Origin: a virus
Reading direction: 5' to 3' (one strand)
Length of the DNA stretch: 27,680 bases
Virus record (IMG/VR): IMGVR_UViG_3300005537_000055
Location: 1-27,680 of that record
Shown here: piece by piece, positions 15,978-23,808 of the stretch
Layout of the letters: every line of letters begins with the position of its first letter
Numbering within the stretch: position 1 is the first letter of the stretch
Translations under genes and position numbers: made by a program
Notes under the pieces: generated by a model
What the model saw: the letters and a program-made list of their open reading frames with translations, nothing else
Database searches by the model: none
What the model was told of the DNA's origin: nothing

Positions 15978-16210
15978 AACAGCGGGGCCGGCAGCGAGAC
16001 GCTGTCGACGCCGCTCGTCCCGTCGTCCTTGCGGGCCTTCTCACGCTGGATGAAATCATCCACGATGGCGTGGGGGGATCCCTTCTTGCCATACCAGCCG
16101 TGGGCGCGGCTGGCAGGCGTGCCGGAAGTCAGGTCCTCGCGCTCATACATGCTGTCGAGGACCTGCTCTTTCGACTTCTTGCCCTTGGGATTGGCGTAGG
16201 GCTTATGCAC
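15974..16210 (-). CDS. small head-region protein, 78 aa
   Basis: The 78-residue product is basic at the N terminus (MHKPYANPKGKKSKEQVLD) and contains HGWYGKKGSPHAIVDDFIQREKA. No domain is recognised. It starts with GTG (16210), overlapping the previous gene by eight bases, with GGAG upstream. It lies in the row of small proteins between the portal and scaffold genes. Confidence 0.65.
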   Translation of the reverse strand: MHKPYANPKGKKSKEQVLDSMYEREDLTSGTPASRAHGWYGKKGSPHAIVDDFIQREKARKDDGTSGVDSVSLPAPLF

Positions 16211-16502
16211 CCCACTTCTCCTTAAGGGTCTTGGTCACACGGCCGCCGCCGGTGCCGGTGCTGCCACCGCCGCCGCTCGACTTGCCGCTGGTGCCCGAGC
16301 CCTGCGGCGTGGCGTGCTGCTTGGCGAACATGTGCCCGCTGCCGCCCTTGGCGAACTTGCCGCCGTCGCCGTCGCCCGACTTGCCGCTGGTGCCCGACGA
16401 TTGCGGGTTCGCATGCTGCTTGCCGAACATGTGGCCCTTGCCGCCCTTCGCCCAACTGGGGCTGCTGGCGCTCTTCTCTTTTCCGATAACCTTGCTGCTC
16501 AT
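16203..16502 (-). CDS. Gly/Lys-rich repeat protein with two GHMF-KQHA units
   Basis: The 99-residue product contains two near-identical units. WAKGGKGHMFGKQHANPQ (18-35) is followed by SSGTSGKS, and FAKGGSGHMFAKQHATPQ is followed by GSGTSGKS. A Gly-rich linker and a basic C terminus (RVTKTLKEKWGA) follow. The AKGG-x2-HMFGKQ word occurs in short proteins of many tailed phages near head genes; its function is unknown to me. The start has a strong GAGGAG ribosome binding site. Confidence 0.7.
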   Translation of the reverse strand: MSSKVIGKEKSASSPSWAKGGKGHMFGKQHANPQSSGTSGKSGDGDGGKFAKGGSGHMFAKQHATPQGSGTSGKSSGGGGSTGTGGGRVTKTLKEKWGA

Positions 16503-16521
16503 GTAGTTCTCCTCGGCGGCC

Positions 16522-16779
16522 TCAGAGCGTGACGGCCACGAGCCCCGAGGCCGTGGTTCCGATGTGCCTGACGGTCGTCCCGCTCATGTTGAAAAAACCG
16601 ACCGGCACGTTGGTGAAGGCGACGTCCACGCCGTCCTCGCCGGTCAGGGTGATGTTGCCGGTGACCCCGACCCAAAGAGAGTCGAAGTTCACCACGGCGT
16701 CGGTCGAGCTGACGTTTATGGCAACGCCCGCACGGCCGCTGATGCCCTTCCCTTTCGGGGGGTAGAGGGGAGGAGCCAT
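16522..16779 (-). CDS. small beta-rich head protein, 85 aa
   Basis: The 85-residue product has a basic, Pro-rich start (MAPPLYPPKGKGISG) and then an even, beta-type sequence with alternating hydrophobic residues (FDSLWVGVTGNITLTGEDG, VGFFNMSGTTVRHIGT). It resembles small decoration or stabilising proteins by size and position only. AAGGGAG precedes the ATG. Confidence 0.65.
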   Translation of the reverse strand: MAPPLYPPKGKGISGRAGVAINVSSTDAVVNFDSLWVGVTGNITLTGEDGVDVAFTNVPVGFFNMSGTTVRHIGTTASGLVAVTL

Positions 16780-16782
16780 TGG

Positions 16783-16830
16783 CTACTCCCTTCCAGGCTC
16801 GATCGAGCAGCGGACATGAGTCTTCTTCAT
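16783..16830 (-). CDS. possible 15-residue peptide between two head genes
   Basis: In the 56-base gap after the gene at 16836-17222, ATG is followed by 15 codons (MKKTHVRCSIEPGRE) and TAG, which stands two bases before the next ATG. The fit to the gap suggests a coupled mini-gene, but an ORF this short can arise by chance. Confidence 0.2.
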   Translation of the reverse strand: MKKTHVRCSIEPGRE

Positions 16831-16835
16831 GCCGA

Positions 16836-17222
16836 TTACTCTTCGTCGCCGTATACGAAGCCGTTGATGACTTCGGTGGACGCGCCCGTGAAGGTGAGCG
16901 CGTTGTTCGCAGCGGCCGACAGAATGCCGGTGCCGCGGAACACGATCTCGAACGCCGAGTCGACGGCGTTGTTAGGGATCACGGCAATGATTGTGCCGCC
17001 CGTGCCATCGCGGACGATAATCGGGCCCGCTGCAGTGTGGGACGAAAGCACTACACCGCGGAGGCGGAACTTCTTACCCGCCGCGGGCGTCCACACGGCC
17101 GTCTCCGAGGTGATGGTCACCGCGTTGATGGGGACGAACTTTGACACGCCATAGTCGGCGCTCGGGTTCAGATTGCCGTCCACCTGCTGCTGGACGACGA
17201 CGTGCTGAGAAGCAGAGCTCAT
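16836..17222 (-). CDS. beta-rich head-associated protein, 128 aa
   Basis: The 128-residue protein is Ser/Thr/Gly/Val-rich with a beta pattern (KKFRLRGVVLSSHTAAGPII, GTIIAVIPNNAVDSAFEIVF) and an acidic end. It follows the portal gene with a four-base ATGA overlap. Size and position suggest a head decoration or fibre protein; no family is recognised. Confidence 0.65.
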   Translation of the reverse strand: MSSASQHVVVQQQVDGNLNPSADYGVSKFVPINAVTITSETAVWTPAAGKKFRLRGVVLSSHTAAGPIIVRDGTGGTIIAVIPNNAVDSAFEIVFRGTGILSAAANNALTFTGASTEVINGFVYGDEE

Positions 17223-19375
17223 GCTGAGTTTCCTATGTTGCTGGGAGTCGGCGCGATTGCTCGACTCTGATCCTGTTGGTCCTGTCCGAGTTGGTTCGCG
17301 GCAGGGGCTGGCATGTTGCTCGGGTGAGCAAGAGGTGGCGCACCTGGCGGGGCGCCAGCCGCCGGCGAACCGGGCGGGCCTTGTTGAAGCGCAGACTGGG
17401 CACGCTGGGCTGCGTTCAATTCGTCGTCGGACGGGATGATGCCATCGCCGTCGATGCCGATGGTGTGGGCGACGGTGCGCAACACTTCGGCGCGCCCCTT
17501 GATGCCCATGATCTGTGTGTCAATCGGGTTCGCCGTGAGCTGCAGGAACTCGAGCTGACGCTGGCGGTTCGTCTCGCGCTGCATGGCGACGTCGACGCCG
17601 CGGACTTTGATCTCCTCGTCGCCACGGAAAAGGCCTGAGGTGTCGGTGAGCAACACCATATCGTAGAGGCCTTCGAGGACGGGCTGCATCACGTCGCGGT
17701 CAATGTTCGCGGCGACGGTTTGAAGCAGCTTGCCGGCGTTGCCCATGAGCATGGCCAAGCCGGATGCCGTGCGGCCGGCGCCGCCCATGCGGTCCGAGCC
17801 TGTCACGTAGCGGGGGATGGCGGATAGTTCATCGGCCATCTGCGTCCACTTCTCGTAGGCGACGAGGAGTTCCTGGGTATTCGCGTTCGGCTGGAAGAAC
17901 TCGACTGGCTTTTGCGACCCCGTGTTGTTGGCGGCAACAGGGTCATTACGCGTATACCAGCGCTTCCACGGGTAGAGATTCTGAGAGTCCTGCGACGGAT
18001 CCATGCGGTCTTCGTTGATGACCACCTGCGGGCCGCTCGCGATCGACAAGTTATTGATTAGGGCACGCAAAGTTGCGTTCGCGGCCTCTTGGATGTCCTC
18101 CAAAATGTCCGGCAGGGCGTTGCCCACGATGGTGCCCGGCACCTTCTCGAAGCTCGTGATGAAGTAGGGGTGCCGCTTGCGAGGCGAAGGCGACATCTGC
18201 GCCTTGATGACGTGCCGCCCGATCAGCCACGCCTGTATGAAGTAGTCCCGCAGTGGATCATCAATGAGATCGGGGTCCATGCCGTATTGCAGGAGCATCG
18301 TGCCCTGCACGGATCCGTGAAACTCCAAGCAGTCGATTAGGTTCGACTGATTGAGGTTCGGATTTTCCTTGTTCTCGTTGAGCGCCCGCTCGGAGTCGGT
18401 CGGGTCGAGCCAATCATAGAGGCCACCCTGGCCATAGTCCTGTAGGACCGAGCGCACGGCGTCGGTGTTGTAATCCGGCAGGTCCATGACGTCGTTGAGA
18501 TCGCCGCGCGACATCTTGGTGCGCTCGATGACGTCGGCGTCCTCGATGTTGCTGACCCCAGGCGTCCAATAGATGTCGAATGGCGACACGCGCATCCAGA
18601 ACATCTTCGGTTTGGTGACTTGTTGCGCTTTGGCGTTCACCCACTGGACCGACTTCGTCATGCGGACGACGGGGCCCTTGATCACCCCGAACGGGTAAAG
18701 CGGGATGTCGCTGATGAACTCAGCGAGCGCGTGCGTGTAGAACCCGCCCTCGATCAGAAGCGTGTCGAGGCGATCCTCGGCTTTCTGAGCTTCGTGGCGG
18801 GCCTTCTTCTTCGCGGCGTCGCGCGCCGCGTCCATGAGCGTCTCAATGCGGTCGCGGATGTCGGTGAGCTGGACCTGGCCGCCTTGTGCCAGCGACCCCT
18901 GCACCTCCTGCTCGACAAGCTGTTGCACGGCAGAGGTGACGTTGTCCGGCAGCTCGGGATCCGGAGTGGGGTCGAGGCCCCAGGGCTTCTCGGGCCCGAG
19001 GTAGACCTCCCGAAGTAGCGACGTCGCACCGCGGCACTTCGCAGCAATGACACGCGAGTAGATCTCGGAACCGCCGAACTGCCTGATGTCATAGAGCTGG
19101 GTCTGGTCGTATTCGCCCTTGAACGCCCGCTGCGCCTTGAGCAGCCGGTGGTTCCAGCCGGCCGTGGTCGAGCGGTGACGCCGCATGATGTCGAACTGCG
19201 TGCGGATATGGCCGGCGAGCCCGCCCTCGAGCGCGTCGTTGTTACCTGCGTCGGTAAGTTTCACGCGCGCGAGATCAGCCGCCTGCTCTTTCGCAGCCAG
19301 CTCGTCGGGCGACATAGCTTGGATCATCCCGCCGCCCCCGCGGGACGATAAATTGGTGGGCAGGGCCTGGACCAT
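17219..19375 (-). CDS. portal protein
   Basis: The 718-residue product is close to the length of the P22 portal. Features include LLKAQRAFKGEYDQTQLYD near residue 83, MFWMRVSPFDIYWTPGVSN near 260, and SFEKVPGTIVGNALPDILEDIQEAANATLRALINN, the conserved wing/stem region. AIPRYVTGSDRMGGAGRTASG and a Gln/Pro/Ala-rich tail follow. It forms the dodecameric ring through which DNA is packaged and exits, and diverges from the terminase genes. The ATG at 19375 has only a close AAGGG. A second in-frame ATG at 19327 would suit the promoter spacing better. The dispersed palindrome at 19242-19257 encodes LTDAGN. Confidence 0.85.
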   Translation of the reverse strand: MVQALPTNLSSRGGGGMIQAMSPDELAAKEQAADLARVKLTDAGNNDALEGGLAGHIRTQFDIMRRHRSTTAGWNHRLLKAQRAFKGEYDQTQLYDIRQFGGSEIYSRVIAAKCRGATSLLREVYLGPEKPWGLDPTPDPELPDNVTSAVQQLVEQEVQGSLAQGGQVQLTDIRDRIETLMDAARDAAKKKARHEAQKAEDRLDTLLIEGGFYTHALAEFISDIPLYPFGVIKGPVVRMTKSVQWVNAKAQQVTKPKMFWMRVSPFDIYWTPGVSNIEDADVIERTKMSRGDLNDVMDLPDYNTDAVRSVLQDYGQGGLYDWLDPTDSERALNENKENPNLNQSNLIDCLEFHGSVQGTMLLQYGMDPDLIDDPLRDYFIQAWLIGRHVIKAQMSPSPRKRHPYFITSFEKVPGTIVGNALPDILEDIQEAANATLRALINNLSIASGPQVVINEDRMDPSQDSQNLYPWKRWYTRNDPVAANNTGSQKPVEFFQPNANTQELLVAYEKWTQMADELSAIPRYVTGSDRMGGAGRTASGLAMLMGNAGKLLQTVAANIDRDVMQPVLEGLYDMVLLTDTSGLFRGDEEIKVRGVDVAMQRETNRQRQLEFLQLTANPIDTQIMGIKGRAEVLRTVAHTIGIDGDGIIPSDDELNAAQRAQSALQQGPPGSPAAGAPPGAPPLAHPSNMPAPAANQLGQDQQDQSRAIAPTPSNIGNSA
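19242..19257. repeat. dispersed palindrome TTACC-N6-GGTAA, copy 8
   Basis: Spacer TGCGTC; within the N-terminal part of the portal gene, encoding LTDAGN. Confidence 0.85.
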
Positions 19376-19396
19376 TTGCCCTTAATACAGTATAAG
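19368..19396 (+). promoter_or_regulatory. candidate sigma-70-type promoter for the terminase genes
   Basis: TGGACC (19368-19373) and TATAAG (19391-19396) are separated by 17 bases, putting the transcription start about 35 bases before the TTG start. The -10 region contains ATACAGTAT (19385-19393), palindromic except for its centre. It lies between divergent genes and could be an operator. Confidence 0.45.
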
Positions 19397-19437
19397 GCCA
19401 GTGAAATGCAATAGAAGCGCCGGGAACGGGGCGTGTT

Positions 19438-19908
19438 TTGGAAGTATCGGTTTTACCACTGGATGAGTATAGTATTCATACGCTCACCAGTATTGCACGT
19501 GAAATTGCTTTAGACATAAACCCACTAGAAACTATACTCAAAACCCACCAAATCCCTACCCAAACCTTCCGTCGAATTTCGAAAACGGCGGCCTTTCAAA
19601 AAATTTTGTCGGAACAGGTCGAGGCCTGGAACTCGAGCCTCAACATCTCCGAGCGGCTGCGCATCAAGCAAGCCGCAATGGTGGAGGCATCGCTCGAGCA
19701 TCTGTTCGAGCGGCTAATCGACAAGAAGGAATCCCTGGCCGGCGCGGTCGAGCTTTTCAAAGCCCTGTCGCGCAACGGCGGGATCGGCGTGGCCGCGGGC
19801 GAGAGCACCGGCGAGCGCGTCAAGATCACCATCAACATGGGCGCCGACGCGCAGCTGCAGTTCAAGAAGGACGCGGCACCGAAAATGATCGAAGGCGAGG
19901 TGCTGTGA
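19438..19908 (+). CDS. terminase small subunit
   Basis: The 156-residue product has a basic helical N-terminal part with a possible helix-turn-helix (residues 15-55, including PTQTFRRISKTAAFQKI), which would recognise the packaging site. A helical centre with ISERLRIKQAAMVEASLEHL and the C-terminal GERVKITINMGADAQLQF stretch are both typical of phage small terminases. The start is TTG at 19438 with GGGG six bases upstream. No in-frame ATG occurs before residue 81. The first 150 bases are clearly more AT-rich than the rest, a possible sign of a mosaic N-terminal domain. The stop overlaps the next start as GTGA. Confidence 0.8.
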   Translation: MEVSVLPLDEYSIHTLTSIAREIALDINPLETILKTHQIPTQTFRRISKTAAFQKILSEQVEAWNSSLNISERLRIKQAAMVEASLEHLFERLIDKKESLAGAVELFKALSRNGGIGVAAGESTGERVKITINMGADAQLQFKKDAAPKMIEGEVL

Positions 19909-21347
19909 CCACCATTGACTATGAGGCGTCGCCCACCGTCGCCGCCTTCATGAAGTCAGACGCGTCGTTCCGCCTGATCGCCGGCCCGGTCGGATCCGGC
20001 AAGACGATCGGGTGCATGATGGAGTTCCTGCGGCGCGCCTGCGAGCAGGATCCAGACGACGACGGTATACGGCGCACGCGCTTCGCCATTGTCCGGCAGA
20101 CACTTCAACAGCTCAAGATGACTGTCCTCAAGGACATCATGGGGTGGTTCCGTGGCATCGCCGAATACAAGGTCAGCGAGTCGACCGTGTATTTCTCGTT
20201 CGGCGATGTGCGCTCAGAATGGCTCCTGATCCCGCTCGAGGATCCGGAAGACCAGAAGCGCCTGCTGAGCTCACAGCTCACGGGCGCCTGGATGTCGGAG
20301 TGCATCGAGATCGACATCGGCCTGATCGGGCCCCTGAGGGGCCGCTGCGGCCGTTATCCGAAGGCGCCAAGCTGGGTCGGCGTTATCGCCGATACCAACA
20401 TGCCCACGGATGGGTCAGACTGGCACCGGCTAATGGCTCTTGAGAAACCAGCCGGCTGGGACGTCTTCACCCAGCCAGGAGGCTTGGAGCCTGACGCCGA
20501 AAATCTCAACTGGCTGATGCAGACGCAGGACACCCTGCGCCTTCCGATCGGCCATCCTGACCGCGTGGCGCGCGGGCGGCTCTACTATACGCAGCTGCTC
20601 GATGGGACCACAGATGACTACCAGCGGCGTTATGTTCACGCGAAATATGGGAACGACCCCAGTGGCGCGGCCGTCTTCAAGGCCACGTTCTCGATGCAGC
20701 GTCATGTGGGGCATGACCTCCAACCTGTGCCGGGATACCCTTTAATAGTGGCCCAGGATTTCGGCCGCAATCCCTGCGCGCTGATCACGCAGCCAAATCA
20801 CCGCGGCCAGCTGCTGGTGCTTAAGGAGATCGTCAGCGAGGGTATGGGGCTCGAGAAGCACATCAACGAGCATCTTCGGCCGGCACTGATGGAAGAGATG
20901 TTCCTCGGCCGGCAGTTCTACATCGTCGGGGATCCGGCGGGCACCGCTCAGAACTCGAGCTATGAGGAGACGAGCTTCACGCTGTTCGAGCGCGCCGGCA
21001 TGAATGCGTTCCCGGCGCCGACCAACCAAATCGACAAGCGGCTGAGGGCCGTCGAAGCATTCCTGCTCGGGGTGCGCGGCGATGGCGCGGCGCTAGTTGT
21101 CGACGCCGATAACTGCCCGAAGCTCGTGCGGGCGATGAATGGCATGTATCGATTCAAGAAAATGAAGTCAGGCCAGATGGCGCCGCTTCCCGAGAAGCTA
21201 CACCCGTGGTCGGACCTCGCCGACGCGCTGCAATACGCGTGCCTTACGGCCCACAATGGCTACTCGCAGTATATTGCGAACCGGCTGCATCGGCATAGGA
21301 TGAAGGCGCCGCCGAAGCCCGTATTCTCGGCGCGCGCCTGGACGTGA
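19905..21347 (+). CDS. terminase large subunit (ATPase-nuclease)
   Basis: The 480-residue product has a Walker A motif GPVGSGKT at 27-34, an acidic Walker B-like stretch LTGAWMSECIEI (about 125-136), and an RNase H-like nuclease domain with Asp285 (VAQDFGRNPCAL), Asp343 (YIVGDPAGTAQ) and Asp437/Asp440 (HPWSDLADALQYA). It drives ATP-dependent packaging into the prohead and cuts concatemers. It starts with GTG overlapping the small subunit stop. A palindrome follows before the convergent gene. Confidence 0.92.
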   Translation: MTTIDYEASPTVAAFMKSDASFRLIAGPVGSGKTIGCMMEFLRRACEQDPDDDGIRRTRFAIVRQTLQQLKMTVLKDIMGWFRGIAEYKVSESTVYFSFGDVRSEWLLIPLEDPEDQKRLLSSQLTGAWMSECIEIDIGLIGPLRGRCGRYPKAPSWVGVIADTNMPTDGSDWHRLMALEKPAGWDVFTQPGGLEPDAENLNWLMQTQDTLRLPIGHPDRVARGRLYYTQLLDGTTDDYQRRYVHAKYGNDPSGAAVFKATFSMQRHVGHDLQPVPGYPLIVAQDFGRNPCALITQPNHRGQLLVLKEIVSEGMGLEKHINEHLRPALMEEMFLGRQFYIVGDPAGTAQNSSYEETSFTLFERAGMNAFPAPTNQIDKRLRAVEAFLLGVRGDGAALVVDADNCPKLVRAMNGMYRFKKMKSGQMAPLPEKLHPWSDLADALQYACLTAHNGYSQYIANRLHRHRMKAPPKPVFSARAWT

Positions 21348-21367
21348 GGGCATGCCCACATGTGGGC
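21348..21367. repeat. overlapping palindromes at the convergent gene junction
   Basis: GGGCATGCCC (21348-21357) overlaps GCCCACATGTGGGC (21354-21367); both are perfect inverted repeats. They fill the gap between the rightward terminase gene and the leftward gene ending at 21372. A T tract is missing on both sides, so termination is uncertain. Confidence 0.5.
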
Positions 21368-21371
21368 GTAA

Positions 21372-21599
21372 TCAGATTTCCGTGAAGTCGACGTAAAATT
21401 TCTTGCCAGGCTTAAGCTGCTCGATCACGATGGGGTTGTTGACTAACATCTCGAACGTGGCGCTTGGCGTAGCGTCGTAGAAGCGCTTGTCTTCCGGAAT
21501 CGTGTCGTCGTATTGCGCGCTAAACTTGATAGTCCGCGCAGATGGGTTCCAATTATGCTGCGTGATCGATTCGACCGCGACCTTGCACCGAAAAGCCAT
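21372..21599 (-). CDS. hypothetical protein, 75 aa, with very strong RBS
   Basis: The 75-residue product shows FRCKVAVESITQHNWNPSAR, a beta-type middle part and LKPGKKFYVDFTEI at the end. Comparable short proteins are frequent in phages, but no function is known to me. Its leader reads AAGAGGAGATATACAATG, close to the strong T7 gene 10 type ribosome binding site, so high expression is likely. It is the last gene of the leftward accessory block. A dispersed palindrome copy (21622-21637) lies in its leader. Confidence 0.75.
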   Translation of the reverse strand: MAFRCKVAVESITQHNWNPSARTIKFSAQYDDTIPEDKRFYDATPSATFEMLVNNPIVIEQLKPGKKFYVDFTEI

Positions 21600-21621
21600 T
21601 GTATATCTCCTCTTGGGTTCA

Positions 21622-21637
21622 TTACCCGCGTCGGTAA
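21622..21637. repeat. dispersed palindrome TTACC-N6-GGTAA, copy 9
   Basis: Spacer CGCGTC; intergenic, in the leader of the 75-residue gene, 11 bases upstream of its AGGAG. Confidence 0.9.
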
Positions 21638-21654
21638 CTTAGAAACCAGGGCCC

Positions 21655-22158
21655 TTATACGGCGTCGATTTCTTGGTGGGCGGCGGCAAACCAGTTCCCT
21701 TCGGGGCTGCGACTGGCTTTGGCATTTTGGGCTTGGGCGGCGCTGATAGGGGCTTCCCGCCCGGCGCCCAGTTCCTCGGCGGCCTCGGATTGTTGTATGG
21801 GTTCGTCGGCATTCTCACGTTCCTTCCACCTGAAATCTTTCATCGTGCGATACTCGACCGGGATCCCGCGCGCACGCGCCTTGTGGATCCCCGCCTTCAT
21901 ACCCGAGCTCGTCCCGAGATCGGTATAGACGACGCAGGCCTGCGCCGCGCGATACCAGGCATGCCCAGCATCCATGCCCATGTCGCGCTCCCACTGCACC
22001 TGATCGTCGAGGATCTGGGTGTAGAGGAGGTGCGACGCGATCGGCGACTCGCCGCGCTCGAGACAATCAAGAAGCGCAGCGAGGGCGTAAGCGATGTTCT
22101 TCTCGGTAGGGTGGCCGTTGGCCGGCGAGTAAGGGCTTTCGAGGATGACTAGCCGCAT
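21655..22158 (-). CDS. DUF7768-like protein (nucleoside deoxyribosyltransferase superfamily-like)
   Basis: The 167-residue product shows MRLVILESPYSPANGH, IAYALAALLDCLERGESPIA, SHLLYTQILDD, CVVYTDLGTSSGMKAGI and RGIPVEYRTM. This order (ESPY, P-ASHLLYTQ, VVYTDLG-S-GM) is that of a short Rossmann-like phage family related to nucleoside 2-deoxyribosyltransferases. The domain covers about 1-118. The remaining 50 residues are polar, Ala/Glu-rich and probably disordered. A role in nucleotide salvage or signal degradation is inferred. The start overlaps the previous stop (ATGCGGCTAG). Confidence 0.7.
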   Translation of the reverse strand: MRLVILESPYSPANGHPTEKNIAYALAALLDCLERGESPIASHLLYTQILDDQVQWERDMGMDAGHAWYRAAQACVVYTDLGTSSGMKAGIHKARARGIPVEYRTMKDFRWKERENADEPIQQSEAAEELGAGREAPISAAQAQNAKASRSPEGNWFAAAHQEIDAV

Positions 22159-22487
22159 GGATTGTGTTCTGTGCTTTCCCCGCCTCCGGCGACATAGTCG
22201 ATGAGGCGGTGGCGGAACGCCTCAGTGACCGCAGCGACAAGAATTGCATTCGTGACCGGAAGGTCGTCGTCGATGTGAGAGCACACGGCTGGCATCATTT
22301 GACGGTCAAATGAGCAGATGAAATACGCCGGTGTGCCATCCCTATTGATCTCGGCTATCGATTGGGCGCTGCGCATGAACGCCCGCACAGACTCGTGCCG
22401 CGGCTTGCGGAACTCATGCAAAATCACGGCGTTGCCGGTCCGCTTGTCCGTCACCCGGCGTATGCGGGTGCGGAACTCCTCAGACAT
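22149..22487 (-). CDS. hypothetical protein, 112 aa
   Basis: The product starts MSEEFRTRIRRVTDKRTGNA and has a mixed alpha/beta pattern (AVILHEFRKPRHESV, AYFICSFDRQMMPAVCSHID, LVAAVTEAFRHRLIDYVAGG). No family is recognised. ATG at 22487 overlaps the preceding stop by eight bases. The frame stays open further upstream, but that part duplicates the neighbouring coding sequence in another frame. Confidence 0.65.
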   Translation of the reverse strand: MSEEFRTRIRRVTDKRTGNAVILHEFRKPRHESVRAFMRSAQSIAEINRDGTPAYFICSFDRQMMPAVCSHIDDDLPVTNAILVAAVTEAFRHRLIDYVAGGGESTEHNPCG

Positions 22488-22758
22488 TGCTGACCACGAG
22501 CTCGGGCTTGCGGCGCGGCTCGAGCGAGGCGCGGATGCAGCCGGCGACGTCATCCAGCCACTGGCTGCGCGACATGGTGTCGAGCTCGTCGACAATGGTG
22601 CCCCCATGCTTGCCGGGCTCGAAGTGGATCGCCACGAAATACCCGGTGCCACCGATGCTCATCTCGTTGCAGGGCGCAATGCGCACGTCGGTGACGTGGG
22701 GCATATCGCCTAGGCGCTTCTGCAGCTGCACGCGTATCGTCTCGGCCAGGTCATCCAT
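22480..22758 (-). CDS. hypothetical protein, 92 aa
   Basis: The product begins MDDLAETIRVQLQKRLGDMP, then a beta segment DVRIAPCNEMSIGGTGYFVA with HFEPGKHGG, and a helix QWLDDVAGCIRASL. No family is recognised. It starts on the stop of the metallophosphoesterase gene (TAATG), so the two are translationally coupled. Confidence 0.65.
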   Translation of the reverse strand: MDDLAETIRVQLQKRLGDMPHVTDVRIAPCNEMSIGGTGYFVAIHFEPGKHGGTIVDELDTMSRSQWLDDVAGCIRASLEPRRKPELVVSNV

Positions 22759-23789
22759 TATGCGACTTCCAGTGTCTTGGCGTCGCGCGCGGGCGGCGGG
22801 ATGTTGACCCGCTGGCGCTCGAGCTCGCCGTCTTCACGATGGAGGGTAATGCAGGAGAGGCTCTGGCCGGCGCTGTAGCCCGCGTTGGCGTGGTATGCGT
22901 CCTTGGCGGCGAGCGTCTGGAAGCTCTCGACGCGGCAGCTGGCGATCTCTTTGAGCGTCTCGTGGTGGATATGGCCCGTCAGGATCCAATGCCAGCGCGT
23001 CTCGCCCCAGTCCTTGCGGCGGACGTCGGACATATGGTTGACCAGCTGCTGGGCCCGGGCGCGGTGCCCGTGGTGGGCGCCAAGAAGGGTCTGCCCGAAC
23101 CGTAGGAAGAAGTGCTCGCTCGGGTCGCTGTCGATCTTCACGCGCTTGTCGTTGGCGTAGAACTTCTCGAGCGCGATGCTGAGCGCCACGGAGGCATGTG
23201 GATCGTGATTTCCCGGGATCACCTTCACGAGCACCCGCTCGTGCTTCGCCTTGGCCCCCTCGATCAGGTCGATGAACAGATCGACGCCGACGCGGACGAT
23301 CTTCGGGTAGCGGCTATCGACGTCTAGCCGGTTTCGATGCCCAGGCGTTTCATTTCGGCTGTCGTCGGTATGCGTCCAGTCTCCGAGATTGAGGACAAGA
23401 GCTTGGCGGCTTGCCGGGGACTGATTGAGCAGCCGGGCGGATACAGCACGCAGCCGTTTGGCCCCAAGCTCAAGGTCAGAGGACTCTCCTGTCTCTCGTC
23501 CCCATGCCATGAGCCCGAGGTGCTGGTCGGCAATGGGGTAGACACTGAGCAGGTCCTTATGTGTGCGTGTGGGCACGCCCACAGGCTTCGAGCGGCCTTT
23601 GTAGGTGGCAAATGCGTCTTGTAGCGCCTCTACGAGGCCGGGGAGGGTGGGGTCCTCTTTCGTCTTGATCCACTTGAGGTGGACGTTGTGCTCGGGATCC
23701 ACGAGCGCCGAGAGCCCGCGGAGCACCTGCCCCTGCGGGATCTCGAACTTAGGCGCCGGATCATGGCGCGTGATTAGCTTGCGCGGCAT
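22758..23789 (-). CDS. calcineurin-like metallophosphoesterase
   Basis: The 343-residue product shows all canonical metal-binding blocks: PIADQHLG (Asp88, His90), NLGDWTH (Gly136-Asp137), IPGNHDPH (193-200), LGAHHGH (237-242, unusual pair of His) and TGHIHH (271-276). An N-terminal extension of about 75 residues precedes the domain. Related phage proteins are dimetal nucleases or phosphodiesterases. The substrate here is unknown; DNA processing or removal of a nucleotide signal are both possible. Upstream is a 19-base gap containing a small hairpin and no clear ribosome binding site. Confidence 0.85.
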   Translation of the reverse strand: MPRKLITRHDPAPKFEIPQGQVLRGLSALVDPEHNVHLKWIKTKEDPTLPGLVEALQDAFATYKGRSKPVGVPTRTHKDLLSVYPIADQHLGLMAWGRETGESSDLELGAKRLRAVSARLLNQSPASRQALVLNLGDWTHTDDSRNETPGHRNRLDVDSRYPKIVRVGVDLFIDLIEGAKAKHERVLVKVIPGNHDPHASVALSIALEKFYANDKRVKIDSDPSEHFFLRFGQTLLGAHHGHRARAQQLVNHMSDVRRKDWGETRWHWILTGHIHHETLKEIASCRVESFQTLAAKDAYHANAGYSAGQSLSCITLHREDGELERQRVNIPPPARDAKTLEVA

Positions 23790-23791
23790 TG

Positions 23792-23808
23792 TCGTAGTCT
23801 GGCTACGA
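23792..23808 (-). promoter_or_regulatory. hairpin immediately before the metallophosphoesterase start
   Basis: TCGTAG pairs with CTACGA around a five-base loop in the 19 bases between two genes. It occupies the place where a ribosome binding site would be expected, and none is otherwise visible. Confidence 0.3.

Noticed and set aside
14944-16053. Rightward 369-codon frame opposite the scaffold
   Set aside because: Shadow of the scaffold and neighbouring small genes; composition dominated by Arg and Cys.
23565-23580. TGTGGGC-AC-GCCCACA inverted repeat
   Set aside because: It lies within the metallophosphoesterase coding sequence with no T tract; probably fortuitous.
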